Counted from the first letter of the stretch, positions 24,021 through 52,260 are shown. The stretch: 64,000 nucleotides of DNA from Latrodectus hesperus (GCA_037975125.1 CM075850.1:125169057-125233056), one strand, 5' to 3'. Notes: a model not told the origin generated them from the sequence alone. Numbers and translations are program-made.

Positions 24021-25552
24021 CTTACATTAAGAATACACTTATGTGCATAAAATTAATACTTTTAAGGTAACCTATGTTAAAAAATAAAAGTAAAATGATC
24101 ATCTAATCATAATAAATATAAAAAGGAATAATTAAGAAAGTAAACCATTCTTTTAAATATAAATGCCTTACCTCAGAGATCCTTACAGCACAGATGTTTA
24201 TATAATTACAGGAAAAAGAAAACACTGATATTGAAAAGAAATATTCTTTTTATTTAAAACTAACATAGCATACTGATCTGTTAATGGTGAATAAATAAAT
24301 GACAATCAATCACGAATTTTGTGTTATAGCTTTTTTAGCCATACTGATTTCTGTTTGAGAAAATTCTCTCTGATAACACAATTTTGAGTCTATAATATTA
24401 TTCATATTTTTTTAAATCCAATTTCAACACTAAATTAGAAATTTATTTGTAACTCTCACAAATTTTAATCGCTATAATAATATAATCGTACATGACAAAA
24501 AAGGATTATTATTAGAGATCGAGAGAGTTTCTGTCTTTCCGTTAAGATCATCGTAACGAAAAGTAGAAATCCATACTAAATACGGAAAAATCGTAACAAA
24601 CCTTTGGATATGTAAAAAATATTTATATTTTAGATAATAGTAACTAACAATCTTGTAGCACTTTAAAGACAAATGCACATCTTAAGTAAACAAACTGAGG
24701 ATAATTTCTACTAGCAAAGGAAATATTTAACAGTAATGTGCGTCATTAAAGATTTAAATGAAATATAATTTGCATTTTGTAAAATATCCATTTAAAAACT
24801 CATTGTATACTTTTTCACATTAAAAAATATATATTTGTAAGCATCAAGGCTTTTATGAATGCAATTTGAAGATCAATATCTAAAGATCCAATTTGATATA
24901 TGTTACTGTAACATGCTGAAATAATTCGAATTTTTGTATATTATCAATAGTATTTACTCAAAAAGTTTATTTACTCTAAGCTTTCCCTAATAAAAAAATG
25001 ATTATGATTCTTAATAGTATAAAAAATATTTTGAGACATTTGATTTGTTTTTCCATTTACAACAGGCTTAATTTAATTATAAACAATAAAATAAAATTAA
25101 TTCCCTTTCGCACACAAAGAATTATATTGAATTAAAATGAAATTTCAGCTAAATAGTTAAAGAGGGAGAAATCTTAAGAATTAAATATTATATTTGAAAT
25201 CATGAGATTTTGTCCTATCATTATAATAAGAGTCAAAAATTGCTTGAATGAAATTATTCATTTTTAAAAGCAACAGTAAATTGTTGCAATCAAAATTTTA
25301 ATGCTATAAAATTTAAAAAGACAGGCGTTTTTATTAAATTATAATAGAAAATTCTGTATAAAACTTTACTCGTCAAAACAGTATAGGATGCAGAACTTTT
25401 CTGCCTAAAAGTTGTAAACTTTCGTGAGAGGCAGACAAAGCACACCTAGAGAATGGAAGTCAAATGCAATACATGTTCAGAAACACTTCCTTGATCTGTA
25501 TCCACCAAAGCAATGAAGTGTCTCTTCATCATTATGCAACATAAGATTGTTT

Positions 25553-25700
25553 GATTTAGTTATCTCTCAATGATAATTCTTTGTAATCAAGAGCTAATTA
25601 GTCTAGGGCGTATAATTCCAAGTGGATTATAAACCACTACAAATATTCATTCCCACTGAGCGATTTGAATTAGCAAATTGTTGAACCAAAAGCCATTGTT
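25553..25700 (-). mobile_element. Old SINE A copy
   Basis: Matches SINE A on the minus strand: GAGCTAATTAGTCTAGG tail, GGATTATAAACCACTAC body, then AATTGTTGAACCAAAAGC from the tRNA-like head. It is diverged and lies in the intergenic gap between the two genes. Confidence 0.6.
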
Positions 25701-27238
25701 AATTAACATCATAGGATAGGGTGGTCCGTTGCATTACATACCACACTTGCTTTGAATTTAAAGGTATTCCATTTCTTCTGGAAATTTGTAGTCATCATGC
25801 TGAAATAGTTAAGTGATAATAAATTGTATCATATAAATTATTGAATGAAGTAATTCATTTTAAGAATTATACTGCTTCTTATAAATTTACCTTTTAAGCT
25901 GTTGTTTTTGTGTATTAGTTTATATATTATTCAGAGGAAACTTATTGTTAAAGCTAAAAACACCTGTTTAATAATTAACTAAACAAAAACTTCAGGTACT
26001 TAAAATAAGTTTTACAAATGTAGAAAAATTACTCACTAATTTGTTGAATTCAGTTCTGAAAAAGTTCTCAAAATATTCATGTAGCATTAGTGGAGGGAAT
26101 TGATGATTTAAATTACTTTCCATAGCCATATATCTTCAGAGTGACCACACATAGCTTGATATTTATATTCTATTTTGAACCCATTACATTTTTTACAAAG
26201 GGAATAAACATTTTATTCAGCTAAGAGATTCTATCTCTTGATGCATTTCTCGAGTCACCCCCTATCAGTTGGTGTAACTCTTGAGCAAGCAATAAAATAA
26301 TTATGAATTTTGAAAATATAACAAATACAACAGATATGTTATTGAAACAACATAGCACAAGTAACATATTTCTATTATTAAGGCCTTGTTTCTTACCATT
26401 ATTAAAAACTTCAACTGTAATAAAATACTTCAAATATAATTATAAAATAATTTAGTAATAAAATTATTGGCAGATAATACATAACAGCATTTTCTTGGCA
26501 CAGGTAATGAAAATTATTTAAACAATTATTAACAAATTAATAACTCTTTAATAATAGCTGTTAATTTAAGCATTACAACCGCTGAAAGAATTGCAGATGC
26601 AATAAGAAACTAAATTTGAACTATTATTTTAATTAAACTTTAACATGAATTTCATGATATTATGGTATGTCAAATGTTAATCATTCTATTTATTTTAAAC
26701 TTTTAAGAAATAAAACATTTCTTTTACCACATTGTTTTATAAGAAACCTTAGAAAAAGACATATTTATAGGCAAATTTCAGTAAATCTTAAACTGATATT
26801 TCATTCTAGAGTATAAATTGTTTCCCACTATAGATTTAATATTTTTTAAAAATTTGATTTATGAAAAATTTAATAATGTCATAAACAAGAAATGCAAGAA
26901 GTAATGTGAACTTCATTAAATTGTGACTATTATAAAATTTGTTTTTGGTCATTATTTGCTGGAAATCTCCATTATAGTACAGATCAAATGAGATAATAGC
27001 ACAGATCAAATCAGACTTAATTGAAGATTGATAAATTTAAGAATTTAAGTTTTGCAGCACATTTTTAGGAAAATTTAATTCACATAAAATTCCTATGTGA
27101 TTTCAATAAATACCTGTAACATTGAATTTCATTTGCACATACTTTAAGCAATAAAATTTGAAAAGACTTTTTTCTTTAAAATTATAATGATAAAAAAATG
27201 TAAGAAAATTTATTCAAAAATTCTATAAGATAAAAATA

Positions 27239-27244
27239 TTTATT
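27239..27244 (-). promoter_or_regulatory. Poly(A) signal of EMG1
   Basis: AATAAA on the minus strand about 35 bases after the stop, with a second one at 27209-27214. Either would give a very short 3' UTR. Confidence 0.6.
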
Positions 27245-27278
27245 CCTAATATTTACAGTATAATGTATAAATATTACA

Positions 27279-42487
<15,209 letters not shown>

Positions 42488-43449
42488 GTTGCTATATCCT
42501 CACGATGTACCGTTTTAGTTTACAAACAAATAAAGGTAAGAAGATTAGTTGTAGTAAGTCTGGAATAAAATTATGCATAAAATGCCGGTTAAAAAAATTT
42601 GAGCATAAAAATGTTTACTGGGTTTGATCATTCATTTTACATTTTTCTATTTGTTCATAGATAGTTCTTATGCACTTTAAAATTTTGAAATATTTAGTAT
42701 CCTTCCACTGATATGGTGTGGATGTTTGCAAAATAAATCGCTAGTTCAGTTCAAGTGTTGATTTCGACATTTGCCACCAGGCAATAGACTATATTCAATC
42801 AGCAGAAATTAGAAACATAACAAAAACAACCAATTATTAAATATTGTATTGTGTTTTGCAAATTCAATCTATCGCAAAGAGATAAATAAAACAGAAGTCC
42901 CAAAAATTTCATGTCAAGAACAATTAATCTGAGGAGATTCTAGTAAACATAATTTCTTATGATTACGGCAAAACGTACATAAACAAACTATCAGAAATCA
43001 ATGTTATCATAATAGTTAAACTAACTTTCTAACCTCAATTATTCTTTCATTAAATATTGCAAATATTATGATTTGCGAAAGCAATAATGCATCATCATAA
43101 ATTTTACATTAAAATTTTTCAAAATTGAACAAAATAGCCGCATTATCTTATTCGTCAGACAAAGTATACTACAATTAGTATAATATTCTTGAACTTCAAT
43201 GTCTTGATACTTCTTGAACTTCGCTATGTATCTTATAATATATGATATTTCATATAAGAAAATTCGTAAGATGGAAACATAACTCAAAAATAAATTATGT
43301 AAGAGAAGTATTGAAAAAATACATTAACACATTCAGGAAATACATTAACACAGTTGTATTTTCTTCCAAAAAGTAGACAATAGGCTTAATTCTTATGCGC
43401 TTTACATATTTATATTTTATGCAACAATGGGAAAATACAAATGTGAATA
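42488..43449. other. EMG1 upstream region
   Basis: The promoter of EMG1 must lie here, but I see no TATA box or other clear core element just before 42487. The rest is AT-rich and carries no ORF with coding character. A short Kozak-like context precedes the start. Confidence 0.35.
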
Positions 43450-43453
43450 ATAT

Positions 43454-44061
43454 TGTTACAAATTTATAAATAATGATTATATTTGTCTTAAAATATCTCA
43501 GACAGATCGAAAATTCTCACATTTTGGGCAAAAATTGCGGTATTTAGACGTGTTGTAGTTTAAAAGCGGATTTCCTAATGATTTGGCGACTTGGCGACAG
43601 TTGGCGAGATTCTTGGCGACTTGGCGACGGTTGGCGAGATTTTTGGCGACTTGGCGAGAAATCGATACTTCTGGAAACATCCATCACCTAAGCTCTAGGA
43701 CCAATATTTTTCGAGATAGCCTAGAAGCTTCCAGAGCCTTGGCGAAATTGGTAGATTTCTCCGCCAAGTCAGGTATAAATACCGCAGCCCGACATGGAAT
43801 AGTATAGTAGAGTTTTGTGAAGACAGTCAGTGAGTGAAGACGATTAGTTGTAACTGCTAGTTGTTCTCTGTCTGAGGTATTTGAGACCTGTGATTGGAAG
43901 CTATTTCTTATTGTATCTGACGAATTGTAGCTGTATAATTGTGATTGTTACAGCGGGAATTTCGTTTATCTAGTGAAGTTTTTACGAATAAAAGTCTTGT
44001 GTTTATTAAGTGGTTGCTTTATTCAACTCTCAATCAACACGAACCCGTGGAGCTTGGTACA
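43454..44061 (+). mobile_element. Solo LTR (copy 1), 608 bp
   Basis: It begins TGTTACAAATTT and ends TTGGTACA, the TG...CA of an LTR. It is flanked by a 4-bp duplication ATAT (43450-43453, 44062-44065), as in Ty3/gypsy-like elements. It contains the 30-bp TTGGCGAC array, a TATA box (GGTATAAATACC, about 43772) and a poly(A) signal (AATAAAAG, about 43988) in the correct order. No internal retroviral genes adjoin, so it is a solo LTR. It is homologous to 60748-61502. Confidence 0.8.
43583..43664 (+). repeat. 30-bp tandem array of TTGGCGAC units in LTR copy 1
   Basis: TTGGCGACTTGGCGAC starts at 43583 and 43613, and a partial third unit starts at 43643, an exact 30-bp period. Each full unit also carries GTTGGCGAGAT. 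The position upstream of the TATA box suggests repeated enhancer sites. The long frames found across it on both strands are products of the repeat and not genes. Confidence 0.85.
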
Positions 44062-44159
44062 ATATATTTAAAAAAATATCATAATACTGAAATATTAAAT
44101 TGAATAAAAAATAAAATTAAAATGTTGCTAATAAAATTTATTACATTGACTTGCATATA

Positions 44160-44810
44160 GGGTGCATCAAAAAATGTATACACACTTTGAACTGTCATAG
44201 AAACCATATTTCCCCTACTACAAGGCTCAATTTCTGGGAGAAAGTAATCCAATAACTATAATAAATAAGAGAGAGTAATGTGGTTTGTCTGCAAGAGGAC
44301 TTTTTGGGTCTTTCCGCTTTGAAGGTAATATAACAGGCGAAAGATACATATAATTGATTGCTGATTCCATATCTCTGACATTTGTACATTATATGGTAAT
44401 GGTGAGTCTATTTCCAACAACATTGCTCATTGCTGCATATCATCACGAACGCTCGAGAAACCTGGATCCAAATTTTCTGAGCTTGTGGAGGGCCAATGGG
44501 GTACAGTAAATGATGAGGTCCACGAACCTAAGCCACGTAACCTGGAGATATTTTTATATGAGATTCAAGCGGTATCCGTAGAAATCCCATAGGATACTTT
44601 GGTATGATGTACGGAGTCAGTGGTGATTAGTACTCAGAAATATATGAATACTGAAGGCCACCATGCTAAACGGTAGTCACATTTGCGTGAGGAAGTGCAT
44701 TTATATTTTAAATTGGACTTTAAGCTTTTCATTTCTAGTAAGTGAATATTGAGAACGGAGAATAAGTTTTTTATGATGGTTCAAAGAGTGCATACATTTT
44801 CTAACATATT
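44160..44810 (+). mobile_element. Degraded Tc1/mariner element with terminal inverted repeats
   Basis: The left end GGGTGCATCAAAAAATGTAT after a TA dinucleotide, and the right end about 44771-44810, share inverted GTATRCACWCTTTGAAC sequence. The interior plus strand codes for pieces resembling the C-terminal part of mariner-type transposases (PRNLEIFLYEIQAVSVEIP and TEGHH), with stops and frameshifts. It is non-functional. It begins about 100 bp after LTR copy 1. Confidence 0.55.
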
Positions 44811-46441
44811 TTGTATATGGATGGAAGTTTCTGTAAAGCGTGGAATAGAGGGCGCTACTACCGTGGAGATCTAGAAAACTTCCGGCACGAAACTCCCCAC
44901 TTACTATTTCATTATTGTCTTATATCATCGTGCTTGTTTTCTGTAGTTTCCATTGCTTTTGAGAAATATTCATTTAAAAGTAATTATCCTATAAAATGTT
45001 TTGAAGTGCAGGAAATAAGTAGTTGTTGCGAAGTATTTGGTTGCGATATATTTTGTTGCGAAGTATTTGGTTCGCAAGTGAAAATGTTCACATTTCCAAT
45101 CGAAACCGATTTACAATCCTTAATTTAATTAGCTGTGTATTAAATCAACTCTTAAAAATAAGACTTAAATTTTAATTTTAATTGCAATAAAAACCAAGAT
45201 ATTAATAAACAACAAGTAAATATACACATGATAACAATTTTGTTCTACTCATTATTGATACCAATCCATATATTCTAGCATCATCAAGGAAATTTTAATA
45301 AAATTTATAATACTATAAATGAAAGCATAAATAATACCTTGCTTCATATTTGAAATGATTTATAGTTCAATCACGCGCAAAATATATTTCCTGAAATTTT
45401 GGAATAAATGCATAAAATTAAAAATTAGTTAAAGAAAATGATTAACAATTGAGATTAATATTAGCAAGAGTTAAAATGTGGGTTACAATATATCATTCAT
45501 CAACAATTGAGAATCATTGTTACAATCCCCAAGAAATATGGTAATCCATCAGGATTATTTAAGTAAAAATTAAAATTTTTTTAAAAAATTTACAGGATCA
45601 CCACTGATTACACTCTTATTAAAAATTATGATTTTAACGGATAAAGTAAAAAAATTTTCGAAAACAGAAATAAATACCTAAAAATATTTAAATAAAATTT
45701 TTTGCAATTGCATTGATTTTCAATGGGAAGAGAGAAAACCGGAAGTATTTGAGATGGCTTCCGGTCAACTGAGGTTTGTTTTTGTTTACACTGAAAACTC
45801 CATCCATAATGTAGATTTCAAAATCTGATGATTAACTATGTGAATTAAATTTAAAATCGTATAAGCCCTAAAAAGAATTAAAATCTAAGCAATTCAAGCC
45901 TGCCTGGTTCTCCTGCATATTTTCCTGCAGTATAATCTCTTTATCTAGGAATACAGTCTTAGCATTTTTAAATTCTTGATATTATTGATAGTATTCTCGC
46001 ATTCCTACCCAATTTGGACCCCACTAAAATTTTTTGTTTCCAGAAGTGCACGTAAGCGCCTTTTCGATAGAAAATTTACAGTGCTAAAAATTTAGTTTAA
46101 AAATTCCTGGTTGTCATGGTGTTTCTTTCATATTACAGCATATACAATCTTTTTCATTTCATATTGTTTAAGCAATAATTAATATCAAGAATACAAAATT
46201 CCTATTGTTGTTGTTTCAGAAATAGTGCTTCGTTTTCCTCTTTCTCTCATTTCTTTCTCTTTTTCTGTCGCTTCGTTTCCTATATTGAAGGATAGATTTA
46301 ACTTTCAATCAGTACCTTTTCCATTGAAATACTTTTTTCAATAAAATATCTTACTTGAATAGCTAATAATTATAGTTTAATATTTATCTTATGTGTCTTT
46401 TTTAATCTTATTTATGTAATAAATTAAATATAACAAATCGG
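44811..46441. other. Intergenic, no supported gene
   Basis: A 105-codon frame at 44811-45128 shows no family signature. The region around 45740-45770 has an ACCGGAAG...CTTCCGGT inverted pair (ETS-like sites), which could be a promoter remnant, but no gene follows. Otherwise AT-rich. Confidence 0.35.
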
Positions 46442-46691
46442 CACATGTGCCGTATAATCCATGATTCCAAATTCTGAACTTTTTTGGCGATGAAGGAATG
46501 TTGCCAAGATGATGTATTGTGACGTGCCCGATGACGTAAATACTAGGATTACCAAAATAGAATTTTCTGCAAAATTCTAATAGGTCTCCATATGTATGAC
46601 GTAACAAAAACGAGGTTGCCAGATACATAAAAAAATCCGCCAAAAATCGCTAATCACAGAATTTGGAATCAGGGATTATACGGCACCTGTG
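46442..46691. mobile_element. 250-bp MITE with 35-bp terminal inverted repeats
   Basis: The left TIR 46442-46476 and right TIR 46657-46691 are reverse complements at 33 of 35 positions (core GTGCCGTATAATCC and TGATTCCAAATTCTG). The interior is non-coding and more GC-rich than its surroundings. No clear target duplication was found. High TIR identity suggests a fairly recent insertion. Confidence 0.75.
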
Positions 46692-48265
46692 ACAATAAAT
46701 GTTTTCGCCATAATGTCACACTGTCATTTAGAAAGAAATTTTTATTCCATCTAAAGTTATTTTTAATTTTGAATAAAAATTTCATTAAAACTATTTAAAA
46801 ATGCTTTTAAAAGTTAGTAGTTTGGGATAATTAAATGCAACACTCAGAAATTATAATTTAGTAAAAACTGATTATTTAGAATAAAATATGTATATTTTTT
46901 CTTTGTTTTGCAGAAATACTTGATTACAGTAAAAAGTTGTTATTAAAAAAACTTATTCAATAGCAGAACTTCATACGGCAAAATAATACAGGCATGATAC
47001 CAATCCCACTATAGGATTCAACAATAATTTTCGCAGAGAAAAAAACGTTTTCCAATGAAAGATAAACAAAACGTACTTTTCACTAGAATAATAACAATAC
47101 ATTATGTTGTGTCATTTTAAAAAACGTCAACAATATGTTTTCGAAAATAAAGTATTAGGAATTATTCGATTTAAAGTAATGATTTGCTTATGAGAAGAAA
47201 ATTGCTCTTATTCAGTTAATTCTTCTGTTTTTTTATTTGGGGACTCTTTTTTAATTTTAATTTTAGCTTCTCTAAATTATATCTTTTACTATTTTATTTT
47301 ACTCTGTTTTCAAAGAAGCGTCATTTCGAAAGTGATAATTTTAAAATAAGCTTATAGAATGAACAAGAGTTTTTTTTTATGTTTTGGTGCAATCATTAAA
47401 TATATATACTTTAAAAATATTAACATTCACATTGGGAGTATTTAATTCTGAGAAAGAGTTATTCTCTTCTTTTAATCATTTAAGTACTTGATATATATTT
47501 TTTATTTACTGTCTCTAATTTTCGAATATTAAATAGCATTTAATATATACTAAAAAATCAGATGTCATTTTTAAAAAAGTTTTTTTACTAATTGTAGAAG
47601 AAGTTGGCATTTATAAGCAGAATGGTTTCATATTTTAATATCTCGAGGTCAGTAGACCTCTGAATTTTTAAAATTCAACTTTTTTTGTCCAATTTTTAAA
47701 TGTTACACGTATTAATCTTGCAAAGAAAAAAATTCCATTAAGGATACTTAAAAAATATTTCTAATAATAATTTGTAAACTAAAATGAATATATAAATACA
47801 TTTATAAAACTAATCAAAATAATAAAAATATTAGCTTAAAGTGTTGTACATTTTTATTTGCTTTTGATAGTCGCGCGAGGATTAAACTAATATATTCATA
47901 TAAACTTAACTTTTCATTTCTCTTTGGGTTTTTAAGTTGAAAGTTCCTTTTTAATTACTCGTTTATCTTCTTTATAATTATATAAAGAATATAAAATGCG
48001 AGATTTTCCTTAATATTACGCAGTTTTATTGACGTTTATGTTTTCATGAACAGATGATGTAAAATAATACTTGTATATTATTATTTTTTTTAACTTGAAG
48101 ATCTTTTTTGTATTTAATTTTTTCTTCGTAATGATTTGAGCAGTTTAATTTGTTTCAGCTCATTCTATGATGTCACTTCCTTTGCAGTAAGCCGATCATT
48201 TTTTGGCAACAGGATATTGTAATGATTTTTAATATAAATGATTAAAAAAGGTCACATTATTGGAG

Positions 48266-48316
<51 letters not shown>

Positions 48317-49290
48317 AGTGTGTGTGTCTGTGTGTGTAATGTAATATTGATTTGAAACTTCAAATTCAAAGGGTTGATGATGGGATCAAAAAGAGAAAAA
48401 AAGATATGGATTCTTAAAGTTTATTCGATAAAAATCACAAAAATGCATGAAAAGTTTGAGTAAAAGACCAACAATGAAATCAAATGTATGTGCGTTTAAT
48501 ATTTATATTAACAATATCTTTACACTGTGCATTCTCAGAATTTTTTCCTTGGAATGAATTGAAAAATGCACTGTAAAGTTGCTGATCTCCTGATGCATAC
48601 AGTTTTATAACTTTGCTTGCTTTAAAGAATGGAAGCATGTGGTTCTCTGTCTTTTAGATTTACCATTTATGCTTAAGTGTTGGAGGTAAGTTGAGAGAAA
48701 ATCTGTTTGACTTTAGATGCGCTATTCTTTCAACATTCCTACAATGTAATTTTGTTTTAAAAATAACGGTAGTTACTATTTTTTTTAGTTTTTTTGACAA
48801 AAAAAGTATTGTTTTTATTATTGAAGCGAACGTACTTTCGGTTTCCCCAGTATGCCACTGACCGGAAATCTACTGGATGATAGAAATGCCTACCTCAATA
48901 TCTGATAATTCCTTAACCGAAGGGAATTTTCAACCTTTCAACACTTCGTTCGAGTTGTTTGAGCTGATCTCTAACCGAGATTCCCATTGTAATGCAAAAC
49001 AATGTTTTGAGTCAAGATATAAGTTACTAATAAATATCTCTTTTTTTCTTAATCGCGCTTTTCTCCTCGAAATATAGGAACACGTTTTCAACTGGAAGCC
49101 AAGGCCCGCGAGTCATGCACAATGACAGTGCAGAGTCATTGTAATTTTCGGAAGGCGATAAAGGAAAGTTATAAATCCTGCGTATGCAAATTTCTCATTC
49201 GTGTGGTAAAGATGGATGCTGCCAGGTGGCGGTGATCATCTAATTTTTAAGATCATAAGGTGGTTCTTACAATTCACGATGTCTAATTTC
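46692..49290. other. Intergenic, no supported gene
   Basis: AT-rich sequence with a (TA)n(TG)n tract at 48267-48338. The part from about 48830 to 49290 is less AT-rich and probably belongs to the mariner relic ending at 49389, but I cannot define its left end. Confidence 0.35.
48267..48338. repeat. (TA)n tract followed by TG-rich run
   Basis: TA repeats to 48313, then GTTAGTGTGTGTGTCTGTGT. A simple compound microsatellite. Confidence 0.9.
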
Positions 49291-49389
49291 ACGAATGAGA
49301 AATATCCAGGGAGGTGGATTGGTCGGACCCATTTGCTAGGACACCATGATCCCCGGACCACAATCTCTTGGATTTTTTTTGATACACCT
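49290..49389 (+). pseudogene. Mariner-type transposase fragment with right TIR
   Basis: GGRWIGRT is followed by a frameshifted PRS/PD-like block (CATGATCCCCGGACC), recalling the W-I-G-R...PRSPDL catalytic block. The right end TTTTTTTGATACACCT before TA is similar to the complement of the TIR at 44160 (GGGTGCATCAAAAAA). It is probably the 3' remnant of a related element. Confidence 0.45.
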
Positions 49390-49509
49390 TAAATAACTAA
49401 AGTATCAGATGGCTGTACAAACAAAGAATGATTTCATGTTAAGTATATGTACGAATATACAAATGATGCCACAATAACGTCGCCGAGTATTCTGGCGCCA
49501 TCTATGAGA

Positions 49510-49536
49510 AAGTGCATCATTACTAATGATGCACTT
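49510..49536. repeat. Near-perfect 13-bp palindrome
   Basis: AAGTGCATCATTA and its reverse complement are separated by a single base. Just after it ATATAAATGAATTCAAAT occurs twice in tandem with a short spacer. Function unknown. Confidence 0.7.
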
Positions 49537-50087
49537 CCTATATAAATGAATTCAAATAATTCCCATATAAATGAATTCAAATTTTTTATAATATTCGAGC
49601 AGCTTATATAGTTAATGGTTGTAATATTTTGAATAGTTTATGATTGTGCTTCAAGCAGAGAGTTTTAATTTTCTAAGTGAAAAGCCGTACATAATAAATG
49701 ACTAATATAGTGTGTCAATAATCTCACCAAGCTCATTTATTCCAAAATTTCTATTTCCTCTCTTTATAAATACGACTCCACAAACTATCACTTCCCCACC
49801 CATATCTTAAAATACCAACAGAGTAGGTGCTAATAAAGGGGTGCGGCGCTCATTATTGGATAAGCGCTTACTTCATTAAGCGTTTCCGCCTTTTGTTTCT
49901 TTTAATACTTCGCAACGAACTTGAACTCAGCTATATGAGTTTTTTTCTAAATTTGTCTCTAATTAGTGAGTACACAGAATACTGAATGCTTACTTTATAT
50001 TTGAACAAAATTTCACGACTTCAATATCGATATCTAGTTTTGGATTTTCTTTGTATATATAGTTACTTATCCAAAAATACTTAACTG

Positions 50088-50088
<1 letters not shown>

Positions 50089-50178
<90 letters not shown>
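50089..50178. repeat. (TA)45 microsatellite
   Basis: An uninterrupted TA run about 40 bp upstream of a SINE B copy. Confidence 0.95.
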
Positions 50179-50183
<5 letters not shown>

Positions 50184-50220
50184 ATTAATTTTGCTTAAAA
50201 TAAAATCATTAATGATGATT

Positions 50221-50505
50221 GCCGCCCAATTTGTCTAGTGGTCAGCATGTTTGACTGCGGATAGGGAGGTTCTGGGTTCGAATTCCAGTTCGGGCATGGA
50301 TGCACTTTTTTTTTCTTTCTCTATCAATCTTATCTTTGTCCTTTCTTTGTATGAATGGGTTGTGAGTGGTTGTGCCTACCCTATAAACGGGTCCCTATGG
50401 CATGTGTGTACTGAGAAAGTCAGCCTACCCACCAAAATATGGTTCAGTTGAAAAAGTGGAGCAGCGCATCCCATATTACCAGCCTGGATGGCACACGACA
50501 ACAAC
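50221..50505 (+). mobile_element. SINE B, full-length copy
   Basis: It begins GCCGCCCAATTTGTCTAGTG with tRNA-like A-box (TAGTGGTCAGCATG) and B-box (GGGTTCGAATTCC). A body follows with GGCATGTGTGTACTGA and GGTTCAGTTG, ending in GGCACACGACAACAACA. It is flanked by ATTAATGATGATT (50208-50220) and ATTAATAATGATT (50506-50518), a 13-bp target duplication with one mismatch. Confidence 0.85.
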
Positions 50506-50518
50506 ATTAATAATGATT

Positions 50519-52260
50519 AATTGGCTTATTATATGTGAAAACTGCTAAATATTCTCCAATAGTAGGTGATCAAAAGGAATGTTATTAAATCAGCCTTAAA
50601 ATTCTTTTATGGCGTGTATTAAAATAAGCGCCTGAATAAAAACTATGACATTTAAAAGATACATTTTTCGAAATATCTTTAAAATTGTAGTTTTGAAATT
50701 ATAAAGGTTTTCCATTTTTTAGTAATAAGACCACTATTTTTAGAATGGAAGCTTCTGTTTTGAAACATAACTACTGTTGAGCATATATACTTCAGGTTTT
50801 TCTTTCTATGAACAAGTTTGTAGGGGTGTGTGCTTGAGAATTTTCTGATTTCTGGCTTTGTGATACGTTAATATCGTCCACTATCTCGAATTGATTTCAC
50901 CTAGAGGGAAACAGTAGGCAAAAGAAAAATCCCCTATAATTGTCTGATAAACTGCCATCTTTAAATCCCCACAAACAACCCAGAATTGAATGCTGTAGAT
51001 AAACATAAAGGTGTCAAAATATTAAGTATTAGAGTGGTTCACTTGGTCTGCCATAAACTACTAAAAAAATTAATGAAATAAAATGTGTTAAAAATATGAA
51101 AATAAACTTATTTTAAAATTTTATTCGATGTATCCGATAAATTGATTAAAAAATTATGTGACTTAAGTGTTTTAAAAATGAAAATCATTTTAATGACCAG
51201 CGGCGTAAGTACAAATAATAGTGTTCGGGTGGGTTTTTTGTTTTTCTTATAATTTTAACTGCTCAGTCTCTGTTTTTTTTTAAATTTGAATTATTTTTCT
51301 TATTCCCTATATATCCCTTTATTCCTTATTTTTTCCCTAAATATCACCTTACTCTTATTTTTGAATTTCTTTGAACTTGTTATTTTTCTGAAATAATTAT
51401 TTGACTGCGTGTGATTTGGTTCTCCTAAACCTTTTTGACTTCCAAAGCAGATTTTTCTGATGATATTCTATCCTATTTTTTTTTTTGCCTGATATGACTT
51501 TTCTGTATAAAAATTATTTTCAATTTACTTAAATGATTTTGCTTTCTGTATGGAATTATCCATTTTTAATTTTGTTTGATTCTGATCTGAAATAACTCTC
51601 CCCTAAAAATGTTTATTTTTAATTTACTTGATTCTATTTTTCCACCTTGTGTAAATATTATTCACTTGATTCGAAACTAATTTAAGACATAAATCTAATT
51701 CCTCACTTTATCTTGCGTGGGCGATTCATACACACAGATATTTACTCTCTTGTACATATTAATTTTTAATAAACGATAAGAGTATTTTTAATACACTAGC
51801 CCTGCATATATTTATAAGTCTAACTAAAAATAATTCAATGATTGAATAGAATATTTAACGAAATAACAAGTCACAAACTTAAGAACTTTATCCTATTTCA
51901 AAGTCCCGTTTTTTGTTTGTTTTGCTTTCTGAGTAGTAAACTGATGATATAACAGCGGTTATAGTGCTTTTTTTGGTATGGAGTGGAGTGACTGATTACC
52001 TGACTTATAAAACATGGAAATTCTAAAACGTGTTGGTACTACAAATGCTTAAATGTCAGAAGTGGTTATGTAAGAAATAAAATATACTGTCTTTACATAA
52101 ATTAATTTTTGCATAAATATTACGTTTTTAAAATCTGGAGATTATCTAACAAAAAGTGAGTGCAAATTCAAAGAATTTGAACAGTAAGAATTTATATTGA
52201 TAAGATATAATATTACAAGACAAACACGTACATTTATAGGACTAAGCATTAAGACATAGT
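50519..52260. other. Intergenic, one SINE E-like fragment
   Basis: GGGGTGTGTGCTTGAGAA at about 50823 resembles the SINE E body. The rest is T-rich low-complexity sequence (51230-51660) with no coding signal. Confidence 0.35.

Larger units (their letters stand above)
23291..27238. other. Intergenic gap between the two convergent genes
   Basis: Apart from the TTCAGTA cluster and the SINE A copy at 25553, I see only AT-rich non-coding sequence. It separates the 3' ends of the MYND gene and EMG1, which face each other. Confidence 0.5.

Noticed and set aside
43498..43807. Repeat proteins with RQVAKNLAN or ATWRRLARFL units on opposite strands
   Set aside because: Both come from the 30-bp TTGGCGAC array, whose period is a multiple of three, so every frame without a stop stays open. 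It lies inside a solo LTR.
44811..45128. 105-codon plus-strand frame as a gene
   Set aside because: No motif, no splice context and position next to a decayed mariner. Likely chance in repeat-derived sequence.
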